This document shows positions 12,516-21,370 of a stretch of 27,466 nt of DNA, one piece after another (positions within the stretch are counted from its first letter, which is position 1; every line of letters starts with the position of its first letter). The stretch lies in assembly GCA_964579245.1 (NCBI GenBank), contig CAZOFY010000028.1, positions 1 to 27,466 on the forward strand. Direction: 5' to 3'. The notes below the pieces were generated by a model. It ran no database searches, was not told where the DNA came from, and worked only from the letters and a program-made list of their open reading frames with translations. The stretch is from Firm-13 sp964579245. Its GTDB lineage: Bacteria > Bacillota > Clostridia > Saccharofermentanales > Saccharofermentanaceae. Position numbers and translations under genes: made by a program.

Positions 12516-13622
12516 TTATCTTCGAAGAGGAAGAACGAGATAGGAGAAATCTTCTCCCTCTGTCGGCTTCAATACACAAGGTCCGTTACTGCCATTGAAT
12601 ATGATCGATATTTCTTCCTTGTCTATCACACGAAGCGCATCAATAAAGTATCTCGGATTGAAATCTATATCAATCTTCTCTCCGGTAATACTGACCGGGA
12701 TCTCTTCATGCAGAGTACCGAGCTCTGTACTCGCATTAATAACCAGTGTATCCTCGTTCGGCATGGAAAGCTGAACAGGACAACGGCGATCCTCCGACAA
12801 GATGATAAGAGAAGCTCTCTCAATCGCGTTGAGCATGGCTGTAGGGGATACCATCAGAGTGGTATTTGCCGTCTTCGGAAGGATGGCATGATAGTTCATA
12901 TATTCTCCCTGAATCAGTCTTGACACGATACGGACGCTGCCTGTATCGAACAATATATGATTCATAGAGGAGTAAAGAACGACTTCCTTATCCTTGCCAG
13001 CCAAAATACGACCTACCTCGTGAAGCGCTTTGCCGGGAATAATAAACTTCATGACGGGCAGACCTTCACCAATTACTTGTTTACGAAGAGCCAGTCTGAA
13101 TCCATCAATAGCGACCATTTCAATGGCAAATCCATCACACGAAAACAGACAGCCATTCAATGTCGGTCTGCTCTCATCCGTAGACACGGCAAAAATAGTC
13201 TGTTTGATCATGTCCTTCAACAAATTCTGTGACAGTGAGATCTTCTCCGCATCGGCAACAATCGGAATCTTCGGATATCCCTCTGCTGACAGTCCCTTGA
13301 TTGAGAACCTTGAAGAACCGCTCTCAATACTGATCTGCATCTGCTGATTACTCTCGATCGTCACTTGATCATCAGGTAGTTTTCTGGTTATCTCTCCGAT
13401 GAGACGCGAATTGATTACAATTGCGCCAGTCTCCAGCACATCGGATTCCAAAGAACACTCAATACCCGTCTCAAGATCATAACCTGTCAACTTAACTCCT
13501 TCTCCGACGATTGACTCTATGAGAATACCGTCAAGAATGGGAAGAGTTGAGCGTGTTGACACCGCCTTCTGAACAATTGATATAGATTCCACCAGACGAT
13601 CTCTGGAGCATATAAATTTCAT
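12516..13622 (-). CDS. dnaN: DNA polymerase III beta subunit (sliding clamp)
   Basis: This 368-aa protein has normal length and the three-fold clamp architecture. It begins MKFICSRDRLVESISIVQKA and includes the STRSTLPILDGILIE segment, the central DESRPTLNGCLF stretch and the C-terminal SYLVLPLRR end. It encircles DNA and tethers polymerase. GGAGG eight bases before the ATG fixes the start. It is separated from dnaA by the origin spacer and drives into recF with almost no gap. Confidence 0.98.
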   Translation of the reverse strand: MKFICSRDRLVESISIVQKAVSTRSTLPILDGILIESIVGEGVKLTGYDLETGIECSLESDVLETGAIVINSRLIGEITRKLPDDQVTIESNQQMQISIESGSSRFSIKGLSAEGYPKIPIVADAEKISLSQNLLKDMIKQTIFAVSTDESRPTLNGCLFSCDGFAIEMVAIDGFRLALRKQVIGEGLPVMKFIIPGKALHEVGRILAGKDKEVVLYSSMNHILFDTGSVRIVSRLIQGEYMNYHAILPKTANTTLMVSPTAMLNAIERASLIILSEDRRCPVQLSMPNEDTLVINASTELGTLHEEIPVSITGEKIDIDFNPRYFIDALRVIDKEEISIIFNGSNGPCVLKPTEGEDFSYLVLPLRR

Positions 13623-13650
13623 TGGAGTACCTCCACACTTTATTTCATCT

Positions 13651-13656
13651 ATTATA
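13651..13656 (-). promoter_or_regulatory. probable -10 of dnaN
   Basis: On the minus strand TATAAT (plus-strand ATTATA) lies about 30 bases before the dnaN start. The -35 region is AT-rich and not consensus, so transcription may also come through from dnaA. Confidence 0.45.
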
Positions 13657-13782
13657 CGAAAAATTTCAATAAAAATCAGCCTTTCTGTCCATAAAATTCA
13701 AAGGAAAGAGAAATATTTAATTTTCAAAGATATTTATATTGTAAAAAAGGTGAAATTGAAAATACATCTGTCTGCAAAATAG

Positions 13783-13791
13783 TTTTCCACA
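13783..13791 (+). promoter_or_regulatory. DnaA box, one mismatch
   Basis: TTTTCCACA differs from TTATCCACA at one position and lies beside the AT-rich stretch of the origin spacer. Confidence 0.6.
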
Positions 13792-14044
13792 CATTTGTTC
13801 GATGTGAGAAGATAATTGAAAAACGACTGTTTTGTGAAAAAACGCTATTACATAAATTAAAAGAAATATCTTCGCCTTCTTCTTATGGTGTGTGATTGGA
13901 GAGGAAAAACCTGAAAACGACTGATATATCTATCTTTTCCCTGTTCATAAGGTGTTGAAAAAAAAGGGGAAAAAACAAGAATTATCCGGGAATTTCACAC
14001 TGTGTATTTTGTCACCAATTGATCAACAGGATATTCACTTTAAA

Positions 14045-14076
14045 TTATCCACATATATACAAAAAACTGTGGATAA
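14045..14076. promoter_or_regulatory. pair of perfect inverted DnaA boxes
   Basis: TTATCCACA (14045-14053) and TGTGGATAA (14068-14076) are both perfect matches to the DnaA box consensus, facing each other across 14 bases. They end three bases from the dnaA stop codon. Confidence 0.9.
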
Positions 14077-14079
14077 CTC

Positions 14080-15441
14080 TCAGGCAAGTAATCTCTTCTT
14101 AATTTCTTCTATATCCTTGGAAAAAGAGGATGTAACAGAATTGAGATCTGTCGAAACCTTGTTGCAGGCATGGATTACGGTGGTATGATCTTTACCGCCG
14201 AAAGCCTCTCCGATCTTTGGAAAGGTCATATTTAAAACAAAACGACAGATATACATAGCTACCTGTCTGGGAACAGTAACGTCCTGGCTTCTACGATTTG
14301 ACAAGATTTCACTGGAAGAAACGTTGTAATACCTCGATACGACTTCAATAATAATCTGAGCAGACAGTTGACGACTTGGCTTCGGCTGAATGATGTCCTT
14401 CAACGCAGAGGCAGCCACATCAAGGTCTATGGAACCTGCAAGAAGACTATATGCCAGAACGGTATTGAATGCACCATCAAGTTCACGAATGTTCGAGGCA
14501 ATATTGGCAGCAATATAATCCAGTACTTCCTCGGAAATATGTACATTATTCTGTTGAGCCCGGCGATTTAGAATCGCCAGACGTGTCTCATAATCCGGAG
14601 GCTGAATATCAACAATCAAGCCCGAGGAGAATCTCGTTCTCAATCTTTCCTCCAAAGATGCCAGACTCTGCGGAGGCTTATCGCAAGTCATCACGATATG
14701 CTTGCCGGCCTCATGAAGAGAATTGAAGGTATGGAAAAATTCGACCTGCATTTGCTCTTTGCCTTCGATAAATTGAATGTCATCAATGAGGAGAAGATCG
14801 GCATTTCGATACTTGTCCCGGAATTCGTCATAGGCAGCTTCCTTGATTGCACCGATGAATTCGTTGACAAACTGCTCACACTGAACATAGATGACTTTCT
14901 TGTCCGGTTTCTTACGTGTAACATAGTTACCAATCGAGTGCATCAGGTGTGTTTTGCCTAATCCTGAGCCGCCGTAAAGAAACAAGGGATTGTAGTTGCG
15001 GCCGCCTAATTTCTCGGCAACAGCTACGCAGGCAGCATGGGCGAAACGATTTCCGGAACCGACTACGAACGCGTCGAAGGTATATTGCGGATTCAATTGA
15101 GCAACCCTTGTCACAACCGCTTCGGAAGGGGAATAAGGAAGGGTGTTCGCCGAAGGAGTATTCTGACGAAGCGCATCCAAAATCTCCTGAGAACCGCTGA
15201 CCGCGATCTGGACATCATATTTTCTGGAAGTAACGCTCTGAAAAACATTGGTAATTAAATTCTGCCATTGTGCGACATAAGTATAGGAAAAAGAATCAGG
15301 GACGGAAAGAACAAAGACCTTATCATCAGCAAACACAGGAGTGATAGGAAGAATCCATGTCTTAAGACCAACTTCGGAAATTTCTCCGGCCAACACATCC
15401 GTGACCCTGTTCCAAAGAGCTTTCATCTCAACGTCCTGCAT
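14080..15441 (-). CDS. dnaA: chromosomal replication initiator DnaA
   Basis: This 453-aa AAA+ initiator has domain I at about 1-80 and a short linker at 85-115. Domain III follows with Walker A GGSGLGKTH (157-165), Walker B LLLIDD (216-221) and arginine-finger region ERLRTRF (265-271). Domain IV carries the DnaA-box-reading signature GGKDHTTVIHAC (415-426). GGGGGA nine bases before the ATG supports this start over the in-frame Met6. It reads toward the origin spacer. The gene on its other side is a divergent sortase rather than the common rpmH-rnpA block. Confidence 0.98.
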   Translation of the reverse strand: MQDVEMKALWNRVTDVLAGEISEVGLKTWILPITPVFADDKVFVLSVPDSFSYTYVAQWQNLITNVFQSVTSRKYDVQIAVSGSQEILDALRQNTPSANTLPYSPSEAVVTRVAQLNPQYTFDAFVVGSGNRFAHAACVAVAEKLGGRNYNPLFLYGGSGLGKTHLMHSIGNYVTRKKPDKKVIYVQCEQFVNEFIGAIKEAAYDEFRDKYRNADLLLIDDIQFIEGKEQMQVEFFHTFNSLHEAGKHIVMTCDKPPQSLASLEERLRTRFSSGLIVDIQPPDYETRLAILNRRAQQNNVHISEEVLDYIAANIASNIRELDGAFNTVLAYSLLAGSIDLDVAASALKDIIQPKPSRQLSAQIIIEVVSRYYNVSSSEILSNRRSQDVTVPRQVAMYICRFVLNMTFPKIGEAFGGKDHTTVIHACNKVSTDLNSVTSSFSKDIEEIKKRLLA

Positions 15442-15610
15442 TATACTTGTTCCCCCGCTTGTAATTTCCCTCTAAGAACCGAAATTACGTATAAAAAGTA
15501 ACCCATATGATAGCAGAAAAGCAGAGTAAATTAAAGCGTAAAGGGTGTCAAATTTGCTATAATTACAGAAATAGTGAAGGATCTAATGCTTTTTCTTGAG
15601 GAGAAACGAA
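15442..15610. promoter_or_regulatory. divergent promoter region of dnaA and sortase
   Basis: For the sortase, an extended -10 (TGC-TATAAT, 15555-15563) is clear and the -35 is weak. For dnaA, the minus strand offers TTGACA (plus-strand 15546-15551), 17 bases from a poor -10, and separately TGC-TATCAT (plus-strand 15507-15515) as an extended -10. The dnaA -35 candidate ends three bases before the sortase extended -10, so the two polymerases may interfere. I see no clear DnaA boxes here. Confidence 0.5.
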
Positions 15611-16354
15611 ATGAGTGAGGATGAGACCGGATCAGGCAAGCCACGAGTAAGAAAAGGCTTTTCAAAAATGGAAAAAGGAATCGTGATTGCAATCGCACTC
15701 CTTCTTATAACGGCTGCGGTTCTTCTTCTTTGGGAACCGGTCATGAATACGCTTCGTAAGGGTGAAACGAACAAGATTGTCGACAAGATCGTCGCCGGCG
15801 AGAAGATGATCATCGTGAAAAGAGATGCTCTTCCTGTGAACGGGGAAGGATACGAGGCTTTTGAAGATCCGGAGGAAGAGTTGGAGGGACCGACAGAAGC
15901 AACATCGCCAACACCCGCGCCATTGCCCGATGACGTAGTTCTTATGGCTCTGGGAACGATTGCCATTGATAAAATTGACCTTATTCTACCTCTTTTGGAT
16001 GGTGCCGGCGTCGTTCCTCTGCGGTATGGCGCGGGGCGGTTGGAGGGAACCGCTATGCCGGGAGAGGAAGGCAACTGTGTAATCCTCGGGCATAGGATGA
16101 AGGATTTTGGAAGTATTTTTAATCGTCTTGATGAAGTTGCCATAGGTGATACGATTCAGATTACAGATCTCGAGAACAAGGAAATGACATTTATTGTGGA
16201 TGAGGTATATCCGAAGTTGGAGCCCGTAGAGTTGGGTGATTTTATATCGATTGACAGCGGCAACGGCAAGCAAATCACGCTGATTACCTGCACTCCTACA
16301 GGAATCGGAACGCACCGGATTGTAATTATAGCTCATTTGCAGGACGCCGGCTGA
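15611..16354 (+). CDS. sortase (class D-like transpeptidase)
   Basis: This 247-aa membrane-anchored cysteine transpeptidase has a basic N-terminus and one transmembrane segment (about 23-41). A Pro/Thr/Glu-rich linker (about 85-108) leads into the sortase barrel. Catalytic His161 lies in VILGHR, Cys227 in LITCTP and Arg236 in GTHRIVI. Sortases cleave LPxTG-like signals and join proteins to peptidoglycan or to pilins. No substrate gene is adjacent, so this may be a housekeeping enzyme. A TTG at 15596 is in frame, but it overlaps the ribosome site; AGGAG seven bases before ATG 15611 decides the start. Class assignment is tentative. Confidence 0.88.
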   Translation: MSEDETGSGKPRVRKGFSKMEKGIVIAIALLLITAAVLLLWEPVMNTLRKGETNKIVDKIVAGEKMIIVKRDALPVNGEGYEAFEDPEEELEGPTEATSPTPAPLPDDVVLMALGTIAIDKIDLILPLLDGAGVVPLRYGAGRLEGTAMPGEEGNCVILGHRMKDFGSIFNRLDEVAIGDTIQITDLENKEMTFIVDEVYPKLEPVELGDFISIDSGNGKQITLITCTPTGIGTHRIVIIAHLQDAG

Positions 16355-16477
16355 TAAATTGCAATTTAATTTTTCGACTAAACATGATAGAATGCTTATC
16401 TAATAAGAGACGCACAAAGAGTGATGATTATTAGTGAACGCACCGAGCCGATTATTCGGTCACCGATGGGAGGAAGT

Positions 16478-17677
16478 ATGGGAAAAGCATGTCTGATTTT
16501 AAGTGATGGTACGGTTTTTGAAGGGAAACGATTTGGCGCCGATCGGGATGCCGTATGTGAAGTCGTTTTTTGTACAGGCTCTACCGGATATCTGGAGCTT
16601 TTAACGGATCCATCCTTTGCCGGACAGGCAGTTACCATGGCATCTCCGATCGTTGGGAATTACGGAGTCTTTGAAGATACCTCGGAAGCGGCGCACCCAT
16701 GGGTCGGTGCTCTTATAGTCAGAGATATTACGACGGTCATCGGGGATGAGCGTGATGCGGAGGACCTGTCCGCTTACCTGAAAAGAAATAATATCCCCGG
16801 TATCAGCGGGATAGATACCCGTGCCCTTACCATAATGATACGGGAGGAGGGCACGATGATCGGTTTGATTACAGACGGATCAAAGGCGGATATCGACATG
16901 GCAGCGGCAAAGAAGAAGATTGAGGCGTATGATGGAGCGATGCTTGTTCCTACCGTAAGCCGCAAAGAGAAGACCGTTTATCCTTCCGGGAACAAGGGTT
17001 GGAATGAAGCGCTTGCCAAGGCTGATCGTGACGCCGGGCGGCCAACCATGCTTGTAACAGATCGGGATGAGACAAAGGCAACAACTCCCCAATACCGTAT
17101 TGCATTAATGGACTTTGGAGCAAAGCACAATATCATATGGAATCTCACGCAGAGAGATTGCGAAGTAATAGCCTACCCATGGGACACTTCTGCTGAAGAG
17201 ATACTGGCAGACAAGCCGGATGGAGTTTTCTTATCAAACGGACCCGGAAACCCGAAGAATTGTGAGACTGCCATTCGAGAGATCGCAAAGCTTTATGAAT
17301 CCGGCACCCCAATTATGGGAATATGCCTCGGGCACCAGCTGACGGCACTCGCCACCGGTTCAGATACACATAAGCTTCGCTACGGACATCGCGGCGGGAA
17401 TCACCCGGTCAAGGACATTCGTGCTGATCGTGTATATATCACCTCACAGAATCACGGTTATGTCGTAACAGAAGAATCCATTCCGCTTGATATTTGTGAA
17501 ATTAGCCATATCAATATGAATGATGGATCCATAGAAGGTCTTCGATATAAAACCCGTCCGGTATTTACGGTCCAGTATCATCCGGAGGCTGCCCCCGGTC
17601 CGTGGGATAATAGTTACTTGTTTCAGGAGTTTTTCGATATGATCGAAGAGAGCAGAAAGAAGACGGATAAGGCATAA
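16478..17677 (+). CDS. carA: carbamoyl-phosphate synthase small subunit
   Basis: This 399-aa glutaminase subunit supplies ammonia to CarB for carbamoyl phosphate (pyrimidines and arginine). The N-terminal CPSase_sm_chain domain begins MGKACLILSDGTVFEG. The class I amidotransferase domain has nucleophile Cys283 (GICLGHQL) and His368/Glu370 (QYHPEAAPGPWD). A segment of roughly 30 extra residues (about 165-203) lies between the domains. A GTG 19 codons upstream keeps the frame open, but family alignment and GGGAGG before ATG 16478 favour this start, although the spacing of four bases is short. carB does not follow. Instead murT overlaps the stop by one base, so the two are translationally coupled. 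Confidence 0.94.
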   Translation: MGKACLILSDGTVFEGKRFGADRDAVCEVVFCTGSTGYLELLTDPSFAGQAVTMASPIVGNYGVFEDTSEAAHPWVGALIVRDITTVIGDERDAEDLSAYLKRNNIPGISGIDTRALTIMIREEGTMIGLITDGSKADIDMAAAKKKIEAYDGAMLVPTVSRKEKTVYPSGNKGWNEALAKADRDAGRPTMLVTDRDETKATTPQYRIALMDFGAKHNIIWNLTQRDCEVIAYPWDTSAEEILADKPDGVFLSNGPGNPKNCETAIREIAKLYESGTPIMGICLGHQLTALATGSDTHKLRYGHRGGNHPVKDIRADRVYITSQNHGYVVTEESIPLDICEISHINMNDGSIEGLRYKTRPVFTVQYHPEAAPGPWDNSYLFQEFFDMIEESRKKTDKA

Positions 17678-19131
17678 TGAGAAAGCTACGGGTCGGCTTT
17701 GCCATATTTTCAGGTAAAACGATCAGCCGGATTTTGCGATTGATGGGGCGCGGGGCTACGACCCTCCCCGGACGCGTAGCCTTGAAGATTTTTCCCAGTC
17801 TTATTTCGGAGCTTTCTGCCGGAAAACAAATTCTTGCGATTACAGGAACGAACGGTAAGACGACGACGACACATATAACGACGGCGATTCTCGATACGTT
17901 GGGATTTGCCGTCGTTACGAACGTATCAGGAGCGAATCTGGCAACCGGCATCGCGACGACATTGATCGAGGGAAGAAAAACCGAAGCGCTTGCGGCAAAG
18001 AAGGGACAAAGAGTCGTTTATGTTCTGGAGACAGACGAGGCGGCGTTTTCAAAGATTGCCGGACAACTGATGCCGAAGGTCTGTGTCGTGACAAATCTGT
18101 TTCGAGATCAGCTTGACAGGTATGGGGAGTTATCGCATACCAAGGCTTTTCTGGCAAAAGGCCTGGATGACGCGAAGACCTCAACCATACTTTTGAACGC
18201 GGATGATTCTTTGGTTGCCTCCTTGGCAAAAGGCAGAGAGGACAGAACCCGGTTTTTCGGTATGGATACCGAGTCAATGACGAGTAACACTGTTACAAAT
18301 GCAGGAAATCAAGGCATTGGCGGGACTACATCTGATGCAGCCTATTGTCAGTTCTGTAAGGCAAAATATGAGTACAGAGCGAGGAGCTTTGGCCATTTGG
18401 GGGATTTTTACTGTCCCTCCTGCGGCTACAGGAGAACGGAACCTTCATTTGCGGTGTCCTATTCGGAGAATGATTCTAAGCTGACGCCTTCCGATACAGG
18501 ATATCCGGTCACGCTCAGCTATGCCGGAGAGGACGTGACGGTAGCTCTTCCGATTCCAGGACATCATAATTTCTACAACACGTTGGCGGCTGTGGCGGCA
18601 ACCGTATTGATGCTCGAGGAACCGGCGGGAAAGAAGACATTGTTTCTGCGTGCGGCATCAGCCGTTTCTGCTGCTCGCCCTGCCTTCGGACGGTTGGAGA
18701 AGATTCCTGTGGGGAATAAGTCCATCTGCCTGCTTCTGGTCAAGAACCCGGTTGGGCTCGAACGTGCGCTGACCTTTGTCTCTCAGGCCTCGGACGCCGG
18801 CGGCATGTATCTTTTACTAAACAGTAATGATGCCGACGGCAAGGATGTGTCCTGGATCTGGGACGTCGATTTCGAGTCACGATCCTATCCGGAGAAGGTT
18901 TTTGTATCCGGAGAACGCTACGGGGATATGTATCTCCGCTTGGCTTATGCCGGAATTGACCCGTCAAGGATGGAGGCGAAGCCCATGAAGGAGTGCGGAG
19001 AGCTAGTCGATCAAGCTCTGGAAGCATGTGACGTGGGGAAGTGCCTCTATATTCTTCCGAATTATACATCTATGCTTGCCTTGCGGGAAATTCTTGTCAG
19101 GCGTTATCATCTGAAGGATTTCTGGAAATAG
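17677..19131 (+). CDS. murT: lipid II isoglutaminyl synthase subunit MurT
   Basis: This 484-aa Mur-ligase-like subunit uses ATP to activate the D-glutamate of lipid II; GatD supplies the ammonia. The P-loop GTNGKTT (57-63) and the ETDEA segment (118-122) belong to the central Mur ligase domain. An inserted zinc ribbon has Cys224, Cys227, Cys246 and Cys249, typical of MurT. The C-terminal DUF1727 domain (about 340-484) ends the protein. The ATG shares its A with the carA stop, and gatD follows after 9 bases. A near-perfect TGTAACA-type palindrome lies within the gene at 18283-18297. Confidence 0.95.
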   Translation: MRKLRVGFAIFSGKTISRILRLMGRGATTLPGRVALKIFPSLISELSAGKQILAITGTNGKTTTTHITTAILDTLGFAVVTNVSGANLATGIATTLIEGRKTEALAAKKGQRVVYVLETDEAAFSKIAGQLMPKVCVVTNLFRDQLDRYGELSHTKAFLAKGLDDAKTSTILLNADDSLVASLAKGREDRTRFFGMDTESMTSNTVTNAGNQGIGGTTSDAAYCQFCKAKYEYRARSFGHLGDFYCPSCGYRRTEPSFAVSYSENDSKLTPSDTGYPVTLSYAGEDVTVALPIPGHHNFYNTLAAVAATVLMLEEPAGKKTLFLRAASAVSAARPAFGRLEKIPVGNKSICLLLVKNPVGLERALTFVSQASDAGGMYLLLNSNDADGKDVSWIWDVDFESRSYPEKVFVSGERYGDMYLRLAYAGIDPSRMEAKPMKECGELVDQALEACDVGKCLYILPNYTSMLALREILVRRYHLKDFWK

Positions 19132-19140
19132 GAGATTACG

Positions 19141-19881
19141 ATGACGTACTCACTTCGACTCTGTCATATGTATCCTGATCTTCTGAACCTTTATGGGGAC
19201 AGAGGGAATATTCTTGCGCTGCTTCGTCGGGCTCAGGGAAGAGGATTAGATCTGACGATTGAGTCTGTCAGCATGGATCAACACTTTGATCCAGATCGAT
19301 ATGATATTGTCTTTCTCGGAGGCGGACAAGATGCGGAGCAGAATATTATCCGGAGAGATTTTGTGGAGAACAAGGGAAAAGAGATCCGGAAGGCTGTAGA
19401 AATGAATAAAGTATTTCTTTGTATCTGCGGCGGCTATCAGATGATGGGTCACTACTATGAGGAACATGACGGAACGAGAATCGAGTGTCTGGGTTTGATC
19501 GATGTACACACACTTGGCAAAAAGAACCGTTTTATCGGAGATACAGTCTACGAGAGTGAGCTTCTGTCAGAATCACCCGTCCTTTACGGATTTGAGAATC
19601 ATAGTGGCCGTACGTATCTGGGAGAAGGTGTCAAACCCCTTGCCAGAGTCGTGGATGGTGCGGGTAATAACGGGGAGGATGGGACAGAAGGTGCAGTTTA
19701 TAAGAATGTATATTGCACATATTCACATGGTAGCTTTCTCCCCAAAAATCCTAATATGACTGATTATCTCTTGAAAAAGGCCATGGAATCGAAGTATGGC
19801 CAATCGTTAGAGCTTGCTCCGCTAGATACGAGAATCGAAGATGTTGCAAGAATGGCAATGCAATCCTGCAAAAAGGCTTGA
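19141..19881 (+). CDS. gatD: lipid II isoglutaminyl synthase glutaminase subunit GatD
   Basis: This 246-aa class I glutamine amidotransferase-like protein releases ammonia from glutamine for MurT, converting D-isoglutamate in the stem peptide to D-isoglutamine. The nucleophile is Cys96 in CICGGYQ and the catalytic His196 is in TYSHGSFL. The YGDRGN and FLGGGQDAEQ motifs are typical of the CobB/CobQ-like group. It forms an operon with murT. Its stop codon lies inside the -35 of the next promoter. Confidence 0.95.
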   Translation: MTYSLRLCHMYPDLLNLYGDRGNILALLRRAQGRGLDLTIESVSMDQHFDPDRYDIVFLGGGQDAEQNIIRRDFVENKGKEIRKAVEMNKVFLCICGGYQMMGHYYEEHDGTRIECLGLIDVHTLGKKNRFIGDTVYESELLSESPVLYGFENHSGRTYLGEGVKPLARVVDGAGNNGEDGTEGAVYKNVYCTYSHGSFLPKNPNMTDYLLKKAMESKYGQSLELAPLDTRIEDVARMAMQSCKKA

Positions 19882-19907
19882 CAGCACCCCCGTCCCCTTT
19901 GTACAAT
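19878..19907 (+). promoter_or_regulatory. glnA promoter
   Basis: TTGACA (19878-19883) and TACAAT (19902-19907) are separated by 18 bases. The -35 overlaps the gatD stop codon. Transcription should start near 19914, only about 10 bases before a terminator-like hairpin. Confidence 0.8.
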
Positions 19908-19923
19908 CGAATTAACCGGAATG

Positions 19924-19948
19924 AGGCGGCGTTGACCGCCTATTTTTG
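19924..19948 (+). terminator. terminator-like hairpin in the glnA leader
   Basis: AGGCGG and CCGCCT form a 6-bp stem around a six-base loop (CGTTGA), followed by ATTTTTGTGTTTTT. It can end the carA-murT-gatD transcript. It also lies downstream of the glnA promoter, so glnA transcripts must read through it. The loop does not show the A-x-x-G pattern of known ANTAR targets. Confidence 0.7.
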
Positions 19949-19995
19949 TGTTTTTCAAGAATGATTTACGAAGCTTTAAAGAGGAGGATGATCCT

Positions 19996-21327
19996 ATGCC
20001 AAATTACACGAAGCAAGACATTATTCGTCTGATCAAGGATGAGGATGTTCAATTCATACGTCTTCAGTTTACGGATATCTTCGGAATGCTGAAGAATGTC
20101 GCAATTACGGCCAGTCAAATCGAAAAGGCGCTGGATAACGAGTGCATGTTTGACGGCTCCTCAATTGACGGCTTCGCGCGTATCAGCGAGTCCGATATGT
20201 ATCTGTACCCTGATTACAACAGCTTTGCTATTTTTCCGTGGCGGCCGCAGTCCGGCAAGGTTGCGAGGCTGATCTGTGACATCCACACACCTGATGGAAA
20301 GCCGTTTGTCGGAGATCCGAGATATGCACTGAAGCGTGTAGCTGAAGAAGCTCGGGAAATGGGCTACACATTCAATGTGGGTCCGGAGCTGGAGTTTTTT
20401 CTGTTTCATTACGATGAGAATGGCAAACCGACAACGCAAGCGCATGATCAAGGCGGATATTTCGATCTGGAGCCTGTTGGTCAGGGTGAGGACATTCGAA
20501 GAGAGATCAGCATTGCCTTGGAGGCTATGGGTTTTGAGATCGAGGCCTCACATCACGAGGTGGCACAGGCGCAACATGAGATCGATTTCAAGTTCGGTGA
20601 CGCATTGACGACGGCGGACAACATTATGACCTTCAAGCTGGCAGTAAAGAGTATCGCGAAGCGGTATGGAATGCATGCAACGTTCATGCCAAAACCGATC
20701 TATGGGATCAACGGCTCCGGGATGCACATCAACATGTCCTTGATGAAAGAGGGAAAGAACGCCTTCTATGATCCTCAAAGCGAGATCGGACTGTCTGAGA
20801 CGGCAACGCAATTTATCGCGGGAATCCTGAAACATATAAAAGGGATGACGGCGGTCACCAACCCACTTGTCAATTCCTACAAGCGACTGGTTCCCGGATA
20901 TGAAGCACCATGCTATCTTGCTTGGTCCGCGGCGAACCGATCAGCCTTAATCCGCATTCCTGCCACACGCGGTAACAGTACCCGGGTCGAGTTGCGCAAC
21001 CCGGATCCGGCAGCGAATCCGTATTTGGCGCTTGCAGTCTGCCTGAAAGCCGGATTGGACGGAATTAGAAACCGGATGACGCCCCCGGAACCGATCTGTA
21101 CGTCGATTTTCTCCATGACCTGTGATGAGCGAGACGAGGCGGGTATTGATAGCTTGCCGGGTAGCCTGCAAGAGTCTTTGCAAGCATTTGCCGCGGATCC
21201 GATGGCACGGGAAGTTCTCGGGGAGCATATTTTCGAACGGTATCTTGAGGCAAAGACGAAGGAATGGGATGAGTACCGTACACGCATTTCCCAATGGGAG
21301 CTGGACGAGTACCTTCTCAGGTATTGA
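19996..21327 (+). CDS. glnA: glutamine synthetase, type I (GSI-alpha like)
   Basis: This 443-aa enzyme makes glutamine from glutamate, ammonia and ATP. The start MPNYTKQDIIRLIKDEDVQFIRLQFTDIFG, the metal-binding VGPELEFFLF, the NGSGMHINMSL motif and the IRIPATRG-NSTRVELRNPDPAANPYLA segment are all present. The length and lack of a GSI-beta adenylylation loop suggest the feedback-inhibited GSI-alpha type of Gram-positives. A longer frame begins at 19948, but GAGGAGG seven bases before ATG 19996 and family alignment fix the start. An ANTAR-domain protein follows after 43 bases, probably in the same transcript, suggesting nitrogen control by RNA binding rather than by GlnR. Confidence 0.97.
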   Translation: MPNYTKQDIIRLIKDEDVQFIRLQFTDIFGMLKNVAITASQIEKALDNECMFDGSSIDGFARISESDMYLYPDYNSFAIFPWRPQSGKVARLICDIHTPDGKPFVGDPRYALKRVAEEAREMGYTFNVGPELEFFLFHYDENGKPTTQAHDQGGYFDLEPVGQGEDIRREISIALEAMGFEIEASHHEVAQAQHEIDFKFGDALTTADNIMTFKLAVKSIAKRYGMHATFMPKPIYGINGSGMHINMSLMKEGKNAFYDPQSEIGLSETATQFIAGILKHIKGMTAVTNPLVNSYKRLVPGYEAPCYLAWSAANRSALIRIPATRGNSTRVELRNPDPAANPYLALAVCLKAGLDGIRNRMTPPEPICTSIFSMTCDERDEAGIDSLPGSLQESLQAFAADPMAREVLGEHIFERYLEAKTKEWDEYRTRISQWELDEYLLRY

Positions 21328-21370
21328 TTTTTTCGAACAACAAACGACAACATGAATCGAGGACGGGAAA

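Larger units (their letters stand above)
13657..14079. other. oriC: probable replication origin (oriC) between dnaA and dnaN
   Basis: This gene-free spacer of about 420 bases lies between dnaN and dnaA, the position of the unwinding part of oriC in Firmicutes. Two perfect DnaA boxes stand at the dnaA end and a one-mismatch box at 13783. Weaker two-mismatch matches occur at 13686-13694, 13833-13841 and 13942-13950. The AT-rich run around 13700-13755 is a candidate unwinding element. The strand bias of genes on both sides supports an origin here. Strong boxes are few compared with well-studied origins. Confidence 0.8.

Noticed and set aside
15583..16143. 186-codon minus-strand frame opposite the sortase gene
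   Set aside because: Its Ser/Arg/Pro-rich peptide is typical of an antisense shadow of a plus-strand gene.
19914..19995. Classic two-hairpin ANTAR target in the glnA leader
   Set aside because: The space before the terminator is too short for two hexaloop hairpins, and the visible loop (CGTTGA) lacks the A-x-x-G pattern.
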